Part shown: piece after piece, positions 5,595 through 6,118 of the stretch
Layout of the letters: every line of letters begins with the position of its first letter
How positions within the stretch are numbered: the stretch's first letter is position 1
NCBI GenBank assembly: GCA_023230535.1
Contig: JALNXC010000084.1
Span: forward strand, 1 to 6,118
Direction: 5' to 3'
Length of the DNA: 6,118 bases
Source of the DNA: Alkaliphilus sp.
GTDB lineage: Bacteria > Bacillota > Clostridia > Peptostreptococcales > Natronincolaceae
Translations under genes and position numbers: made by a program
Notes under the pieces: model-generated
What the model saw: only the letters and a program-made list of their open reading frames with translations
Told to the model about the DNA's origin: nothing
Databases searched by the model: none

Positions 5595-6118
5595 TTGGAT
5601 AAAATTATCAGAAAAATTAAACTAATATATCGATATTATTTAATTAAAATCCTAAAAAAATTAAAAATCTACGATGAAAAAAGTTTGTACTATATAAGAG
5701 GCAGCGAAGCCTTGCCTCCGCCGCTGACCAATGATGAGGAGGTCTATTTAATAGCTAAACTTAAGGATGACGAGAGCACAGTGAGGACTATTTTAATAGA
5801 AAGAAACCTGAGATTGGTTGTTTATATAGCCAGAAAATTTGAAAACACAGGGATAGGTATAGAAGACCTGATTTCCATAGGAACAATCGGGCTTATAAAG
5901 GCGGTAAATACATTTAATCCTGAAAAGAAAATAAAACTTGCGACCTATGCATCCCGATGTATTGAAAACGAAATTCTAATGTATTTGAGGAGAAATAATA
6001 AAGTAAGAATGGAAGTTTCTTTTGATGAACCATTGAATATTGATTGGGATGGAAATGAATTATTGCTTTCGGATATATTGGGAACGGAAAATGATGTTAT
6101 ATATAAATTTTTGGAGGA
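5595..6118 (+). CDS. sigE: RNA polymerase sporulation sigma factor sigma-E precursor, 3' end cut off by the window
   Basis: Sigma-E directs early mother-cell transcription during sporulation. The visible 174 codons match Bacillus sigma-E nearly residue for residue from GSEALPPPL (residues 36-44) onward. RNLRLVVYIARKFENTG (70-86) and DLISIGTIGLIKAVNTF (91-107) cover core-binding region 2, and LATYASRCIENEILMYLRR (115-133) covers the -10 recognition part. SFDEPLNIDWDGNELLLSD begins region 3. The rest, including region 4, lies beyond the window. The first 31 or so residues form a hydrophobic and basic pro-sequence that should tether the inactive factor to the membrane. By alignment, cleavage by SpoIIGA falls near the two tyrosines at 32-33. 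The start is TTG 5595, with AGGGGGT at 5581-5587. No in-frame ATG lies nearby that would keep the pro-sequence. Confidence 0.96.
   Translation, partial: MDKIIRKIKLIYRYYLIKILKKLKIYDEKSLYYIRGSEALPPPLTNDEEVYLIAKLKDDESTVRTILIERNLRLVVYIARKFENTGIGIEDLISIGTIGLIKAVNTFNPEKKIKLATYASRCIENEILMYLRRNNKVRMEVSFDEPLNIDWDGNELLLSDILGTENDVIYKFLE

Overview
The window is a chromosomal core locus from a low-GC, endospore-forming Firmicute, most likely class Clostridia. It joins the end of the division and cell-wall (dcw) cluster to the sporulation spoIIG locus, and every gene lies on the + strand. The evidence is strong AT bias, Gram-positive Shine-Dalgarno (SD) sequences (AGGGG/GGGAGG), GTG and TTG starts, and the order murA - ftsQ/divIB - DUF881 - DUF881 - sbp - ftsZ - spoIIGA - sigE. 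This order resembles Bacillus divIB-ylxW-ylxX-sbp-ftsA-ftsZ-(...)-spoIIGA-sigE, but no ftsA lies between sbp and ftsZ.

Layout: bases 1-180 are the 3' end of murA (peptidoglycan precursor synthesis). Bases 265-2886 hold a tight four-gene run: ftsQ/divIB, two tandem DUF881 membrane proteins and sbp, with junctions of 1 to 23 bases. A 300-base AT-rich gap (2887-3186) follows. It has no gene, but carries a good candidate sigma-H promoter overlapping a weaker sigma-A-like promoter. ftsZ (3187-4287) is complete, with an intact GTPase core and C-terminal peptide. The 311-base gap before spoIIGA (4288-4598) holds a 100-base degenerate palindrome, then a promoter resembling the B. subtilis spoIIG promoter: an over-long -35/-10 spacing and a Spo0A-box-like heptamer just upstream. 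spoIIGA (4599-5489) encodes the membrane aspartic protease that matures pro-sigma-E. Its substrate, sigE (from 5595), follows and is cut off by the window end.

The genes link septum building to early sporulation. FtsZ places the ring. FtsQ/DivIB and probably the DUF881/Sbp proteins act at the membrane at the septum. SpoIIGA and pro-sigma-E start the mother-cell programme once the asymmetric septum forms. The regulatory candidates fit this: sigma-H raises ftsZ expression on entry to sporulation, and Spo0A~P with sigma-A switches on spoIIG.

I see no mobile element, CRISPR array, RNA gene or unknown multi-gene system. All eight genes belong to known families. The points worth a second look are the missing ftsA, the promoter architecture, the palindrome, and some start-site and pro-sequence details.
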